From: Pseudomonas entomophila
Lineage (GTDB): Bacteria; Pseudomonadota; Gammaproteobacteria; Pseudomonadales; Pseudomonadaceae
Reading direction: 5' to 3'
Assembly (NCBI RefSeq): GCF_023277925.1
Contig: NZ_CP063832.1
Span: 372,001 to 436,000, forward strand
DNA: 64,000 nt
The translations under genes and the position numbers were made by a program. Position 1 is the stretch's first letter; every line of letters begins with the position of its first letter. Below, in pieces: positions 52,030 to 61,421 of this stretch. The notes below the pieces were generated by a model. It was not told the origin of the DNA. It saw only the letters and a list, made by a program, of their open reading frames with translations, and did no database searches.

Positions 52030-53034
52030 ATGACCACCCCCCTAGACATCGCCGTCGTCGGCGCCACCGGCACCGTCGGTGAAACCCTCGTGCAGATCCT
52101 CGAGGAGCTGGCATTCCCGGTGGCCACCTTGCACCTGCTGGCCAGCATGGAATCAGCCGGCAGCAACGTCATGTTCGCCGGCAAGAAACTGCGGGTGCGC
52201 GAAGTGGACAGTTTCGATTTCACTCAGGTAAAGCTGGCGTTCTTCGCCGCCAGCTCGGCAGTCAGCCGCAGCTTCGCACCGAAGGCGCAAGCAGCCGGTT
52301 GCGCTGTCATCGATCTGTCGGGTGCCCTGGAAGGTGCCAGGGCAGTGGTTCCCGAAGCGAATGGCGAGCGGGTGGCGGACCTGGCGATGCCAGCGCTGAT
52401 CACCAGCCCCAGCTCGGGTGCCGTGGCCCTGGCCGTGGCGTTGGCACCGCTGAAGGCGTTGCTGGATATCGAGCGGGTACAGGTAAACGCCTGCCTGGCC
52501 GTGTCGGCGCAGGGCAGGGAAGCGGTCAACGAGCTGGCGCGGCAGACCGCCGAACTGCTCAACGCTCGGCCATTGGAGCCGCGTTTCTTCGACCGCCAAG
52601 TGGCGTTCAATGTGTTGCCGCAGGTGGGGGCGCACGACGAGCAAGGCTATACGGCTGTCGAGCGACGCCTGGTGACCGAACTGCGCCAATTGCTGGGCAT
52701 GCCCCAACTGAAGATTTCCGTGACCTGCATTCAAGTCCCGGTGTTTTTCGGCGATAGCTTCAGTGTGGCGGTGCAGAGCCGTCGTCCGGTCGACCTGGAC
52801 GCGGTCAACGCGGCGCTGGAGACGGCCGACGGCCTCGAACTGGTCGAGCCAGGCGACTATCCGACCCCGGTGGGTGACGCAGTGGGCCAGGACGTGGTCT
52901 ATGTTGGTCGTGTACGCCGTGGCGTCGACGAGGATGAGCAGCTCAACCTCTGGCTGACCACCGACAATGTGCGCAAGGGCGCGGCGCTGAACGCCGTGCA
53001 GGTGGCGCAATTGTTGATTAAACACATGGCGTAA
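52030..53034 (+). CDS. usg: Usg-type Asd paralogue, probably non-catalytic
   Basis: 334 residues. Fold of the aspartate-semialdehyde dehydrogenase family: NADP motif DIAVVGATGTVGETLVQIL and a dehydrogenase core. Where functional Asd has the nucleophile in an NC(S/T) motif, this protein reads TSPSSGAVALAVALAPL with no Cys. The start at 52030 follows AAGGA. It is the first gene of the conserved fimV-truA-trpF-accD-folC block. Its job is unknown; it should not replace Asd at 19087. Confidence 0.88.
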   Translation: MTTPLDIAVVGATGTVGETLVQILEELAFPVATLHLLASMESAGSNVMFAGKKLRVREVDSFDFTQVKLAFFAASSAVSRSFAPKAQAAGCAVIDLSGALEGARAVVPEANGERVADLAMPALITSPSSGAVALAVALAPLKALLDIERVQVNACLAVSAQGREAVNELARQTAELLNARPLEPRFFDRQVAFNVLPQVGAHDEQGYTAVERRLVTELRQLLGMPQLKISVTCIQVPVFFGDSFSVAVQSRRPVDLDAVNAALETADGLELVEPGDYPTPVGDAVGQDVVYVGRVRRGVDEDEQLNLWLTTDNVRKGAALNAVQVAQLLIKHMA

Positions 53035-53105
53035 AAGATACTGCGAGCAATTTTGTCCTACACCGCGACTGGGTTTTCGGGACCGTTCATACAAGGGAAG
53101 AGTTC

Positions 53106-55787
53106 ATGCTTCGAATTCGCAAACTGGTTCTGGCCATCGCGGCAGCCTCGGCGCTGTCGTCCGGCGTGGCGAATGCCCTGGGGTTGGGGGAGCTGACCCT
53201 CAAGTCGGCGCAGAACCAGCCGTTGGATGCCGAGATCGAACTGCTCGATGTGCGCGACCTTACCGCCGCGGAAATGGCGCCCAGCCTGGCGTCGCCGGAA
53301 GATTTCGCCAAGGCCGGGGTGCCGCTGCCGGCCTACCTCGAAGACCTCACCTTCACACCGGTGCTCACCCCCAACGGCAAGAGTGTGCTGCGGGTCACCT
53401 CCAGCAAGCCGTTGCCGGAGCCGGTGGTCAAGTTCCTGGTCCAGGTCATGTGGCCACAGGGGCGCTTGCTGCGCGACTACAGCGTGCTGCTCGACCAGGC
53501 GCAGGCCCAGGGTAGCCAGCCGACCCAGGCCAACATCAACCCGGCGGTGAGCGCGGGCAGCTACACCACCAAGCGCCGTGACACGCTCTGGCAGATCGCC
53601 GCGCGCAACACCCATGGCGGTTCGGTCCAGCAGACCATGCTGGCAATCCAGGCGTTGAACCCCGATGCTTTCATCGGTAACAACATCAACCAGCTCAAGA
53701 TTGGGCAAGTCCTGCGCCTGCCCGACCAGCAGCAGATCCAGAACATTCCCCGCCCAGAGGCCAACCGCGAAGTCGCCGAGCAGTACGCCGCCTGGCGCGA
53801 GGGGCGTCGCCTGGGGCCGCGTGCCCGCCAGCTGGATGCCACCCGTCGTGGCGAGGCTGGTGCCGCGCCTGCGCGTATCGCCCAGGGCGATAACCTGCGC
53901 CTGGTCTCCCCAGGCGGCAAGGGGGCTGCCGGTGAAACCAAGGCGCTCAACGACAAGCTGGCCGTTGCCCAGGAAAGCCTCGACACCAGTCGTCGCGACA
54001 ACGACGAGCTCAAGAGCCGCATGGTCGACCTGCAGAGCCAGTTGGACAAGCTGCAGCGTCTGATCCAGCTGAAGAACGACCAGTTGGCACGCCTCGAGGC
54101 GCAGGGCGCAGCGCAGCCTGAACTGCCCGCCGCCTTGCCCGGCGAGCCAGCCCCGGCACCGGCTCAGCCAGCGGTCAACGCCCAGTTGACCCCAGCCGAG
54201 CCAGTGGTGACCCCGGCACCTGCCGCAGTCGATACCGCCCCCGCGCCAGCGCCGGTCGACGAGGCCCCGGTCGCCGAAGAACCGGGCATGCTCGACCAGT
54301 TGCTGGGTAACCCGCTGCTGCTGGGGCTGGTTGCCGGGTCCGCGTTCCTGGTCTTGCTGCTGTTGCTGTTGCTCCTGGCACGCAAACGCAAGGCTCAGCA
54401 GGAAGCCGAGAAGCACCTGCGCATGGCTCGGGCGTTGTCTGAGGAAGGCGAGCGTGGTCCGGACCTGGACCTGCCGCCAAGCAGTTTCGAAGGGCTGGAC
54501 GTTTCGGCGCCCAGCGTAACCCTGTCGCCTGCCGTCGTGGCCGCTTCGGCCGCTGCCGCCACCGCTGCGGAGAAGCCGCTGCCGGCGGTCGCGACCGAGC
54601 CAGCCCGGGATCCGCGTGCTGCGTTGTTCGCCGAGGTCGATGAAAGCATCGCGCGTGGCCGCCTCAACCATGCCGCCGATCTGCTCGAGGCTGCCGTGGC
54701 GTCAGAGCCGCAGCGCAGTGACCTGCGCCTGAAATTGATGGAAGTCTATGCCCGCCAGGGTGACCAGACCGCTTTCGCCGATCAGGAGCGCAAACTGGCG
54801 CCCAGCGACACCAGCCAGGCCGAGGTCGCCTCGCTCAAGGAGCGTTATCCCGGCATGCTCGGGGTTGCGGCCGTAGCCGCAGGCGCTGCTGGCGCGGCAG
54901 CTCTGGCCGCGGAGCTGGACGAGCAGTACGTCCAGGAACTGCTGCAGGACCAGGAGCCGCCAGCGCCGGTGGTAGAGCCCGAGCCAGAGCCGCTGGTTGA
55001 GCCTGCTCCGGAGCCTGAGCCCGCTGCGTCGCTCGAACCCGAGTTGGAATCCGAACTGTCACAGGCGCCCGAACAGGATGACCTCGATAGCGCCTTCGAC
55101 CTGAGCCTGGGCGACGATCTGCCGGCCGACGAGCCGCTCGACCTGCCGGTGCTGGACGATACCGCTCCACTGGAAGCCGTGCTCGAAGCTGAAGCTGAAG
55201 CGGCGCCGGTCGCCGAGACCGATGCCGACGATGACTTCGAGGCGTTGCTGGCACAGGCGCAGGCTCAGCCGGAGCCGCAGAGCGTCGACGACCTCGCCGA
55301 ATTTGACCTCGACGTCGGTGAACCTGCTGCCCCGGCCAGCACCGAGGAAGCACCGGTGGACGTGGCGGCCGAACTCGCGGCTTTCGACGCCATTCCGGAA
55401 TTCGACCCGATCTCCGAGCTGGAGCTGCCGGACGACTTCGACCTGTCGCTGTCCCTGGACGACGACTCGCCGGCGGCGAAGAATTTCGCTTCGGAGCTGG
55501 ATGACGTCAACGCCGAGCTCGATAAGCTGTCGCAGAATCTCGAGTCGCCGTCGCTGGAGCCGCAGTTCACTGCCGAGGACGCGGCCCAGGAGCCTGCGCC
55601 GCTGGACGACCTGGACTTCGACTTCTTCTCCGGTGCCGACGAAGTGGCCACCAAGCTCGACCTGGCCCGCGCCTACATCGACATGGGTGACCACCAGGGC
55701 GCCCGCGACATCCTCGACGAGGTGGTCAAGGATGGCGATGACAGCCAGCGCCAGGAAGCCAACGAGATGCTCTCGCGCCTGGTCTGA
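53106..55787 (+). CDS. fimV: FimV, inner-membrane peptidoglycan-binding hub protein
   Basis: 893 residues. Signal sequence MLRIRKLVLAIAAASALSSG; a periplasmic FimV N-domain with LGLGELTLKSAQNQPLDAEI; a LysM domain (about residues 155-205, YTTKRRDTLWQIAARNTHGG to LKIGQVLRLPD); a coiled coil (about 280-335); one transmembrane helix (about 400-425, LLLGLVAGSAFLVLLLLLLL); a long acidic cytoplasmic linker rich in E, P and A; and a C-terminal TPR-like FimV domain (TKLDLARAYIDMGDHQGARD). In Pseudomonas it organises type IV pili and polarity. The very acidic, proline/alanine-rich linker is normal for the family. Confidence 0.95.
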   Translation: MLRIRKLVLAIAAASALSSGVANALGLGELTLKSAQNQPLDAEIELLDVRDLTAAEMAPSLASPEDFAKAGVPLPAYLEDLTFTPVLTPNGKSVLRVTSSKPLPEPVVKFLVQVMWPQGRLLRDYSVLLDQAQAQGSQPTQANINPAVSAGSYTTKRRDTLWQIAARNTHGGSVQQTMLAIQALNPDAFIGNNINQLKIGQVLRLPDQQQIQNIPRPEANREVAEQYAAWREGRRLGPRARQLDATRRGEAGAAPARIAQGDNLRLVSPGGKGAAGETKALNDKLAVAQESLDTSRRDNDELKSRMVDLQSQLDKLQRLIQLKNDQLARLEAQGAAQPELPAALPGEPAPAPAQPAVNAQLTPAEPVVTPAPAAVDTAPAPAPVDEAPVAEEPGMLDQLLGNPLLLGLVAGSAFLVLLLLLLLLARKRKAQQEAEKHLRMARALSEEGERGPDLDLPPSSFEGLDVSAPSVTLSPAVVAASAAAATAAEKPLPAVATEPARDPRAALFAEVDESIARGRLNHAADLLEAAVASEPQRSDLRLKLMEVYARQGDQTAFADQERKLAPSDTSQAEVASLKERYPGMLGVAAVAAGAAGAAALAAELDEQYVQELLQDQEPPAPVVEPEPEPLVEPAPEPEPAASLEPELESELSQAPEQDDLDSAFDLSLGDDLPADEPLDLPVLDDTAPLEAVLEAEAEAAPVAETDADDDFEALLAQAQAQPEPQSVDDLAEFDLDVGEPAAPASTEEAPVDVAAELAAFDAIPEFDPISELELPDDFDLSLSLDDDSPAAKNFASELDDVNAELDKLSQNLESPSLEPQFTAEDAAQEPAPLDDLDFDFFSGADEVATKLDLARAYIDMGDHQGARDILDEVVKDGDDSQRQEANEMLSRLV

Positions 55788-55800
55788 CGCAGCGTTACAC

Positions 55801-55869
55801 ATCGCGGGGCAAGGCCGCTCCCGCCGGTCTCTTTCGGAGGCAGGCGGGGCAGCGGGCTTGCCCCGCGAT
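55801..55869. repeat. Paired REP-like hairpin after fimV
   Basis: ATCGCGGGGCAAGGCCGCTC... and ...GCAGCGGGCTTGCCCCGCGAT form opposing arms between fimV and truA. Confidence 0.7.
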
Positions 55870-55937
55870 CATTTCGGCCCTTGCGTGGTTTGCCGGTATA
55901 CTGCCCGCCTTTCGTTTCATCATCAGGTTTACCGCTC

Positions 55938-56792
55938 TTGGACATCATCGACAGCGCCGCCACCGAATCGGCGGCCGAAGGCTACACCCGCATCGCCCTG
56001 GGCGTGGAATACAAGGGCTCGCGCTATCGCGGCTGGCAGCGCCAGGCCAGTGGCGTGCCCAGTGTTCAGCAGGCCCTGGAGCAAGCACTGTCGAAGGTAG
56101 CCAACGAGCCGATCTCGGTGGTGTGCGCGGGTCGCACCGATGCCGGTGTGCACGGTTGCGGGCAGATCGTGCATTTCGACACCCGCGCGGTGCGCGACGA
56201 ACGCGCCTGGACCCTGGGCACCAACTTCAACCTGCCCCACGACATCAGCGTGGTCTGGTCCGCGCCCATGCCGGCGCATTTCCACGCCCGCTTCAAGGCC
56301 ACGGCGCGGCGCTACCGCTATGTGATCTACAACGATCCCATTCGCCCGGCACATCTGGCCGAAGAGGTGACCTGGAACCACCGGCCATTGGATGTGGCGC
56401 GCATGGCCGAGGCTGCGCAGTATTTGCTCGGCACCCATGACTTCAGCGCCTTCCGCGCCAGCCAGTGCCAGGCCAAGTCGCCGATCAAGCATATCCATCA
56501 CCTGCGCGTCACCCGGCACGGCCAGATGATCGTGCTGGATGTACGCGCCACCGCGTTCCTGCATCACATGGTGCGCAACATCGCCGGCGTGCTGATGACC
56601 ATCGGTGCCGGCGAGCGGCCGGTGGAGTGGGCTCGCGAGGTGCTGGAGGGGCGAAACCGTCGGGAAGGCGGGGTGACGGCCCACCCGTACGGCCTGTACC
56701 TGGTCCAGGTGGAGTACCCGCAAGAGTACGCATTGCCACAGCGTTACATCGGCCCACACTTTCTTACCGGCTACGAGGCCCTGGCAGACTGA
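55938..56792 (+). CDS. truA: tRNA pseudouridine(38-40) synthase
   Basis: 284 residues from a TTG start at 55938 (LDIIDSAATESAAEGYTRIALGVEYKGSRYRGWQRQ). No ATG exists before the conserved YTRIALGVEYKG core; another TTG lies 19 codons further upstream. The catalytic Asp is in VVCAGRTDAGVHGCGQ. It converts uridines 38-40 of the anticodon arm to pseudouridine. Start uncertain between the two TTG codons. Confidence 0.93.
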   Translation: MDIIDSAATESAAEGYTRIALGVEYKGSRYRGWQRQASGVPSVQQALEQALSKVANEPISVVCAGRTDAGVHGCGQIVHFDTRAVRDERAWTLGTNFNLPHDISVVWSAPMPAHFHARFKATARRYRYVIYNDPIRPAHLAEEVTWNHRPLDVARMAEAAQYLLGTHDFSAFRASQCQAKSPIKHIHHLRVTRHGQMIVLDVRATAFLHHMVRNIAGVLMTIGAGERPVEWAREVLEGRNRREGGVTAHPYGLYLVQVEYPQEYALPQRYIGPHFLTGYEALAD

Positions 56793-56852
56793 CGGGTCAA
56801 AAGCCATTTGCTAACATCGGGCCTTTCGCCGATCACTCAAGGTTCGTCCTCC

Positions 56853-57473
56853 ATGAACAACGTGCGCAGCAAGATCTGCGGGATTACCCGCTTAGAGGAC
56901 GCCCTGGCGGCTGTCGCGGCCGGTGCCGATGCCATCGGCTTCGTCTTCTATGCGAAGAGCCCGCGCGCGGTGGATGTGCGCCAGGCTCGGGCAATCATCT
57001 CGCAACTGCCGCCGTTCGTGACCACCGTGGGGCTGTTCGTCAATGCCAGCCGTTGCGAGCTCAACGAGATCCTCGAAGTGGTTCCGCTGGACCTGCTACA
57101 GTTCCACGGCGATGAAACCCCGGCCGACTGCGAGGGGTATCACCGGCCCTGGATCAAGGCCCTGCGCGTGCGCCCCGGTGACGATCTGGAGGCTGCTTGC
57201 AAACACTACGCCGGTGCCAGCGGCATCCTGTTGGACGCCTATGTAGCGGGTGTGCCGGGAGGAACCGGAGAGTCCTTCGACTGGTCATTGATTCCGCAGC
57301 GCCTGAGCAAACCGATCATTCTTGCCGGAGGCCTGTCGGCCGACAATGTCGCCGAGGCCATCCGCCAGGTGCGTCCGTATGCGGTGGATGTCAGTGGCGG
57401 TGTGGAACAGCAAAAGGGCATCAAGGACGCCGCGAAGATCGAGGCTTTCATGCGTGCGGTGAGGCAGGCGTGA
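56853..57473 (+). CDS. trpF: Phosphoribosylanthranilate isomerase
   Basis: 206 residues, TIM barrel. Marks: [26 protein letters not shown] with the general-base Cys, [10 protein letters not shown], and the phosphate site [17 protein letters not shown] and [15 protein letters not shown]. It catalyses the third step of tryptophan synthesis. The start at 56853 is fixed by [10 protein letters not shown]. Confidence 0.97.
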   Translation: MNNVRSKICGITRLEDALAAVAAGADAIGFVFYAKSPRAVDVRQARAIISQLPPFVTTVGLFVNASRCELNEILEVVPLDLLQFHGDETPADCEGYHRPWIKALRVRPGDDLEAACKHYAGASGILLDAYVAGVPGGTGESFDWSLIPQRLSKPIILAGGLSADNVAEAIRQVRPYAVDVSGGVEQQKGIKDAAKIEAFMRAVRQA

Positions 57474-57701
57474 GGGCGGATGTGACGGCTGGCCGCGCGC
57501 CATCGTCCATAGCTTTCGCAGCCCGATGCTGCCAGGCCATGAGGCCGGCCCAGGCATCGGCGTAAAAAAATTGGAGATGGGGTGGTGCGTGGCGAACCCA
57601 TGGCCGGCCTGTCGTCGTTTCACAGCAGAATTTGAGCTCAAGGGCAGGGGTGGGGCCGGTAAGTCCAGGCCCGCCGCCCGCCGATACTGGAGAGAGAAAG
57701 C

Positions 57702-58595
57702 ATGAGCAACTGGTTGGTAGACAAACTGATCCCTTCGATCATGCGTTCCGAGGTGAAGAAGAGTTCGGTGCCCGAAGGCCTGTGGCACAAGTGCCCGTCC
57801 TGCGAAGCCGTGCTGTACCGCCCGGAGCTGGAAAAGACCCTCGACGTCTGCCCCAAGTGCAACCACCACATGCGCATCGGCGCACGTGCGCGCATCGACA
57901 TCTTCCTCGACAAGGACGGCCGCGCCGAGCTGGGCGCCGACCTGGAGCCAGTCGACCGCCTGAAGTTCCGTGACGGCAAGAAATACAAGGACCGCCTGAC
58001 CGCCGCCCAGAAACAGACCGGCGAGAAAGATGCGCTGATCTCCATGAGCGGCAACCTGATGGGCCTGCCGGTCGTGGTCAGCGCCTTCGAGTTCTCCTTC
58101 ATGGGCGGCTCGATGGGCGCCATCGTCGGTGAGCGCTTCGTACGCGCTGCCAACTACGCCTTGGAAAACCGCTGCCCAATGATCTGCTTCTCCGCCTCCG
58201 GTGGCGCGCGCATGCAGGAAGCGCTGATCTCGCTGATGCAGATGGCCAAGACCTCCGCCGTGCTGGCGCGCCTGCGCGAAGAAGGCATTCCGTTCATCTC
58301 GGTGCTGACCGATCCGGTCTACGGCGGTGTCTCCGCCAGCTTGGCCATGCTTGGCGACGTGATCGTCGGTGAGCCCAAGGCGCTGATCGGCTTCGCCGGC
58401 CCGCGCGTGATCGAACAGACCGTGCGCGAGAAACTGCCAGAAGGCTTCCAGCGCAGCGAGTTCCTGCTGGAACACGGTGCCATCGATCTGATCATCTCCC
58501 GTGACGAACTGCGTCCGCGCCTGGCTCGCCTGTTGGCGCAGATGACCGGCCAGCCCACGCCGGAAGCCGCCAAAGAAGTCGCTGCGGTCGCGTGA
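57702..58595 (+). CDS. accD: Acetyl-CoA carboxylase carboxyltransferase, beta subunit
   Basis: 297 residues. It transfers the carboxyl group from biotin to acetyl-CoA, first committed step of fatty acid synthesis, together with AccA. N-terminal zinc ribbon CPSC ... CPKC (about residues 27-49), then the crotonase-fold core with [18 protein letters not shown] and [20 protein letters not shown]. It overlaps folC by one base (TGATG). Confidence 0.98.
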   Translation: MSNWLVDKLIPSIMRSEVKKSSVPEGLWHKCPSCEAVLYRPELEKTLDVCPKCNHHMRIGARARIDIFLDKDGRAELGADLEPVDRLKFRDGKKYKDRLTAAQKQTGEKDALISMSGNLMGLPVVVSAFEFSFMGGSMGAIVGERFVRAANYALENRCPMICFSASGGARMQEALISLMQMAKTSAVLARLREEGIPFISVLTDPVYGGVSASLAMLGDVIVGEPKALIGFAGPRVIEQTVREKLPEGFQRSEFLLEHGAIDLIISRDELRPRLARLLAQMTGQPTPEAAKEVAAVA

Positions 58596-59902
58596 TGAGC
58601 CAGCGTTCCCTGGGCGACTGGCTCGCCTACCTCGAGCAGCTGCATCCTTCGGCCATCGACATGGGGCTGGAGCGCTCGCAGCAGGTGCTTGCGGGCCTGG
58701 GCCTGGGCAAGCTGGCGCCTCGCGTGGTGACGGTCACTGGCACCAATGGCAAGGGTTCGACCTGCGCCTTCGTGGCTACGCTGCTGCGCGCCCAGGGGCT
58801 CAAGGTGGGGGTTTACAGTTCGCCACATCTGCTGCGCTACAACGAGCGTGTGCTTATCGACGGTGTCGAGGCTGGCGATGAGCAGTTGTGCGAGGCCTTC
58901 ACCGCTGTCGAGGCGGCGCGTGGCGAGATTTCGCTGACCTATTTCGAGATGGGGACCCTCGCGGCGTTTTGGCTGTTCAAGCAGTCCGAGCTGGATGCCG
59001 TGGTGCTTGAAGTCGGCCTGGGTGGCCGACTGGACGCGGTCAACCTGGTGGATGCCGATGTTTCACTGGTTACCAGCATCGGTGTCGATCATGCCGATTA
59101 CCTGGGTGATACCCGTGAGTCGGTTGCCTTCGAAAAGGCCGGCATCTTCCGTCAGGGCAAGCCTGCGTTGTGTGGTGATCTCGATCCGCCGCAACCCTTG
59201 CTTGAAAGGGCGCGTGAGTTGGCTTGCCCGTTTTTCCTGAGGGGTCGAGATTTCGACCTGGTCAGCACCGACAATCACTGGCAATGGCGCGGCAGCCGGC
59301 CGGACGGCTCCGTCGTCGAGCTGCGTGACCTGCCGCTGCTCGACCTGCCCATGGAAAACGCGGCGCTCGCCCTGCAGGCCTTCTTGCTCATGGATGTATC
59401 TTGGGACGAGGCGCGGGTGCGCCAGGCATTGCTGGATACCCGCATCACTGGCCGTCTCGACAGGCGAGTGCTGCACTTTGCCGGTCGGCGCGTGGAACTG
59501 TTGCTGGATGTTGGCCACAACCCGCATGCTGCGCAATACTTGGCGCGCCGCCTGGCGGCGCGGCCTGTAAAAGGGCGACGCCTGGCAGTCTTCGGCCTGC
59601 TTGCCGACAAAGACCTGGGCGGTGTGCTTGCGCCATTGCACGGGCTGGTCGATGGCTGGGCGGTCGCCCCCCTGGCCACGCCGCGCAGCCGTCCGGCCGC
59701 AGAACTGGTCGATGCCTTGACGAACCTCGGTGCGTCGGTGAAGTCTTACACCTGCGTCGATGCGGCCTTGGAAGGGCAGTGTGCGCAGGCGACGGCGGAT
59801 GATCAGGTCCTGCTGTTCGGTTCGTTTTTCTGCGTCGGCGAGGCCCTGGCCTGGCTTGAACGTCAGGCCCTCGAGGATGGAGTAGATGGCAGTGCTGGAT
59901 AA
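58595..59902 (+). CDS. folC: Dihydrofolate synthase / folylpolyglutamate synthase
   Basis: 435 residues. It adds glutamate to dihydropteroate and to tetrahydrofolate. Marks: P-loop VTVTGTNGKGSTCAFVATLL, VYSSPHLLRYNERVLIDG, and VLEVGLGGRLDAVNLVDADVSL. The ATG at 58595 is preferred over a GTG at 58592, as it gives stop-start coupling with accD. The final 17 bp overlap dedD. Confidence 0.97.
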   Translation: MSQRSLGDWLAYLEQLHPSAIDMGLERSQQVLAGLGLGKLAPRVVTVTGTNGKGSTCAFVATLLRAQGLKVGVYSSPHLLRYNERVLIDGVEAGDEQLCEAFTAVEAARGEISLTYFEMGTLAAFWLFKQSELDAVVLEVGLGGRLDAVNLVDADVSLVTSIGVDHADYLGDTRESVAFEKAGIFRQGKPALCGDLDPPQPLLERARELACPFFLRGRDFDLVSTDNHWQWRGSRPDGSVVELRDLPLLDLPMENAALALQAFLLMDVSWDEARVRQALLDTRITGRLDRRVLHFAGRRVELLLDVGHNPHAAQYLARRLAARPVKGRRLAVFGLLADKDLGGVLAPLHGLVDGWAVAPLATPRSRPAAELVDALTNLGASVKSYTCVDAALEGQCAQATADDQVLLFGSFFCVGEALAWLERQALEDGVDGSAG

Positions 59903-60566
59903 AGGGATGAAGCAGCGCATGGTGGGTGCGCTGGTGCTGGTGGCGCTGGCGGTGATCTTCCTGCCGATGTTGTTCACCCGTGAGGACGAGATGCGCCAGG
60001 TGCGTGTCGAGGCGCCGGAGGCGCCGGCCATGCCAAGCCTGCCCCAGGTGCAGGTCGAGCCTGTGGCGGTGCCGGAGCCACAGCCGTTGCCGGACCCTGG
60101 CGAGCAGCCACCCATGGTAGTCAATGAGTCCACGGCGCCGGTGACTGCGCCAAGCCAGCCGATCGCTCCCGCGCCAGCCGTGCCGGCAGTTCAGCCCAAG
60201 CCACAAACGCCGGTGCCGACACCCGCGGTGCCGAAGGTCGAGCCTCGCCCGGCGCCTGCACCGACGGTGGCGCCTGCTGTGTCGGTGGCCAAGCCTGCCG
60301 CGCCATCGAAGATCGATGCCAACGGCCTGCCGGTGAGCTGGTCGATCCAGCTGGCCAGCCTGTCGAATCGGGCTGGGGCCGAAAACCTGCAGAAGACCCT
60401 CCGTAGCAAGGGCTACAACGCCTACATCCGTTCGGCGGATGGCATGAACCGGGTATTCGTCGGGCCGTTGATCGAGCGGGCGGAAGCCGAGCGCTTGCGC
60501 GATGTGATCAATCGCCAGCAGAACCTCAAAGGCATCGTGGTGCGTTTCCAGCCGGAGCGCGGTTAG
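59886..60566 (+). CDS. dedD: DedD-like SPOR-domain division protein
   Basis: 226 residues: short cytoplasmic N-terminus, one transmembrane helix (MVGALVLVALAVIFLPMLF, about residues 12-30), a long Pro/Ala/Val periplasmic linker (to about 145), and a C-terminal SPOR domain (SWSIQLASLSNRAGAENLQK through RVFVGPLIERAEAERLR). SPOR domains bind denuded septal peptidoglycan. Overlaps folC by 17 bp. Confidence 0.93.
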   Translation: MAVLDKGMKQRMVGALVLVALAVIFLPMLFTREDEMRQVRVEAPEAPAMPSLPQVQVEPVAVPEPQPLPDPGEQPPMVVNESTAPVTAPSQPIAPAPAVPAVQPKPQTPVPTPAVPKVEPRPAPAPTVAPAVSVAKPAAPSKIDANGLPVSWSIQLASLSNRAGAENLQKTLRSKGYNAYIRSADGMNRVFVGPLIERAEAERLRDVINRQQNLKGIVVRFQPERG

Positions 60567-60604
60567 CAACTGTCGCTTTGATCCATTGATCTTTTGCGAA
60601 TTCT

Positions 60605-60690
60605 AGTAGGAGCGGCTTTAGCCGCGATCATCCGCGAAACGGGTGCCCGGCACCGCGTTGCCTGCATCGCGGCTAAAGCCGCTCCTGCAG
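60605..60690. repeat. Paired REP hairpin, GGCTTTAGCCGCGAT family
   Basis: TAGGAGCGGCTTTAGCCGCG... (60607-60628) pairs with ATCGCGGCTAAAGCCGCTCC... (60666-60689), in the dedD-cvpA gap. A TAAAAT element at 60788-60793 is a -10 candidate for cvpA. Confidence 0.82.
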
Positions 60691-60824
60691 AGAATGCTGC
60701 ATTTTCAAACCTGCAAAGCTGTCCCTGGAGTCAGCCTGCAGCCCTTCAAACTCCTGACATTCCGCTTACCCCAAGCCCTTCGCTCTGGTAAAATGCGCCG
60801 CCTCAAACGTCGGCAGGCAGCACC

Positions 60825-61379
60825 GTGGCATTTACCTGGGTTGATTGGGCGATCATCGCGATCGTCGCCATTTCCTCACTGATCAGTCTCAAGCGCGGCT
60901 TCGTCAAGGAGGCCTTGTCCCTGCTCATCTGGATTGTCGCCGGCGCGGTGGCCTGGATGTTCGGCGGCTCGCTCTCGCAGTATCTGGAAAGCTATATCCA
61001 GACTCCGTCCGCGCGGGTCATCGCCGGCTGTGCCATTCTTTTCGTCGCCACGCTTCTGGTCGGGGCGATGCTCAACTTCCTCATTGGCGAGCTGATTCGC
61101 GTGACAGGTTTGTCCGGCACCGATCGCTTCCTCGGCATGGCCTTTGGCGCCGCGCGCGGGGGCTTGCTGGTGGTGGTGGCCGTCGGGCTGCTCAGCCTGG
61201 GGCCGGTGCAACAGGATCCGTGGTGGCAGGAATCGCGCCTGATACCACAATTTCTATTGGTAGCCGATTGGTCGAAGAACCTCATACTCGGGTTTGGCGG
61301 CCAGTGGATGTCCAGTGGGGTCAGCGCACCCGTTGACCTTCCGTTCAAGGAGCAGCTGCTCGGGCCGAGCAAGCCCTGA
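60825..61379 (+). CDS. cvpA: CvpA-family inner-membrane protein
   Basis: 184 residues from a GTG start at 60825 (MAFTWVDWAIIAIVAISSLISL), with four transmembrane segments. The conserved ISLKRGFVKEALSLLIWIVA and the middle GLSGTDRFLGMAFGAARG are typical of CvpA. It is required in E. coli for colicin V export and for envelope stress tolerance; its molecular role is unclear. It lies immediately upstream of purF, as in many gammaproteobacteria. Confidence 0.93.
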   Translation: MAFTWVDWAIIAIVAISSLISLKRGFVKEALSLLIWIVAGAVAWMFGGSLSQYLESYIQTPSARVIAGCAILFVATLLVGAMLNFLIGELIRVTGLSGTDRFLGMAFGAARGGLLVVVAVGLLSLGPVQQDPWWQESRLIPQFLLVADWSKNLILGFGGQWMSSGVSAPVDLPFKEQLLGPSKP

Positions 61380-61421
61380 GCGCTCTTCACTCAAGTTTCA
61401 TCAAAGTAGGGGTTGCGTCGC

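Noticed and set aside
53058..54671. Long leftward frame (537 codons) opposite fimV
   Set aside because: Shadow of the fimV coding strand; no ribosome site or conserved motif.
57474..57701. Possible small gene or RNA between trpF and accD
   Set aside because: No frame with a ribosome site and no stable hairpin or motif recognised; probably the accD promoter and leader.
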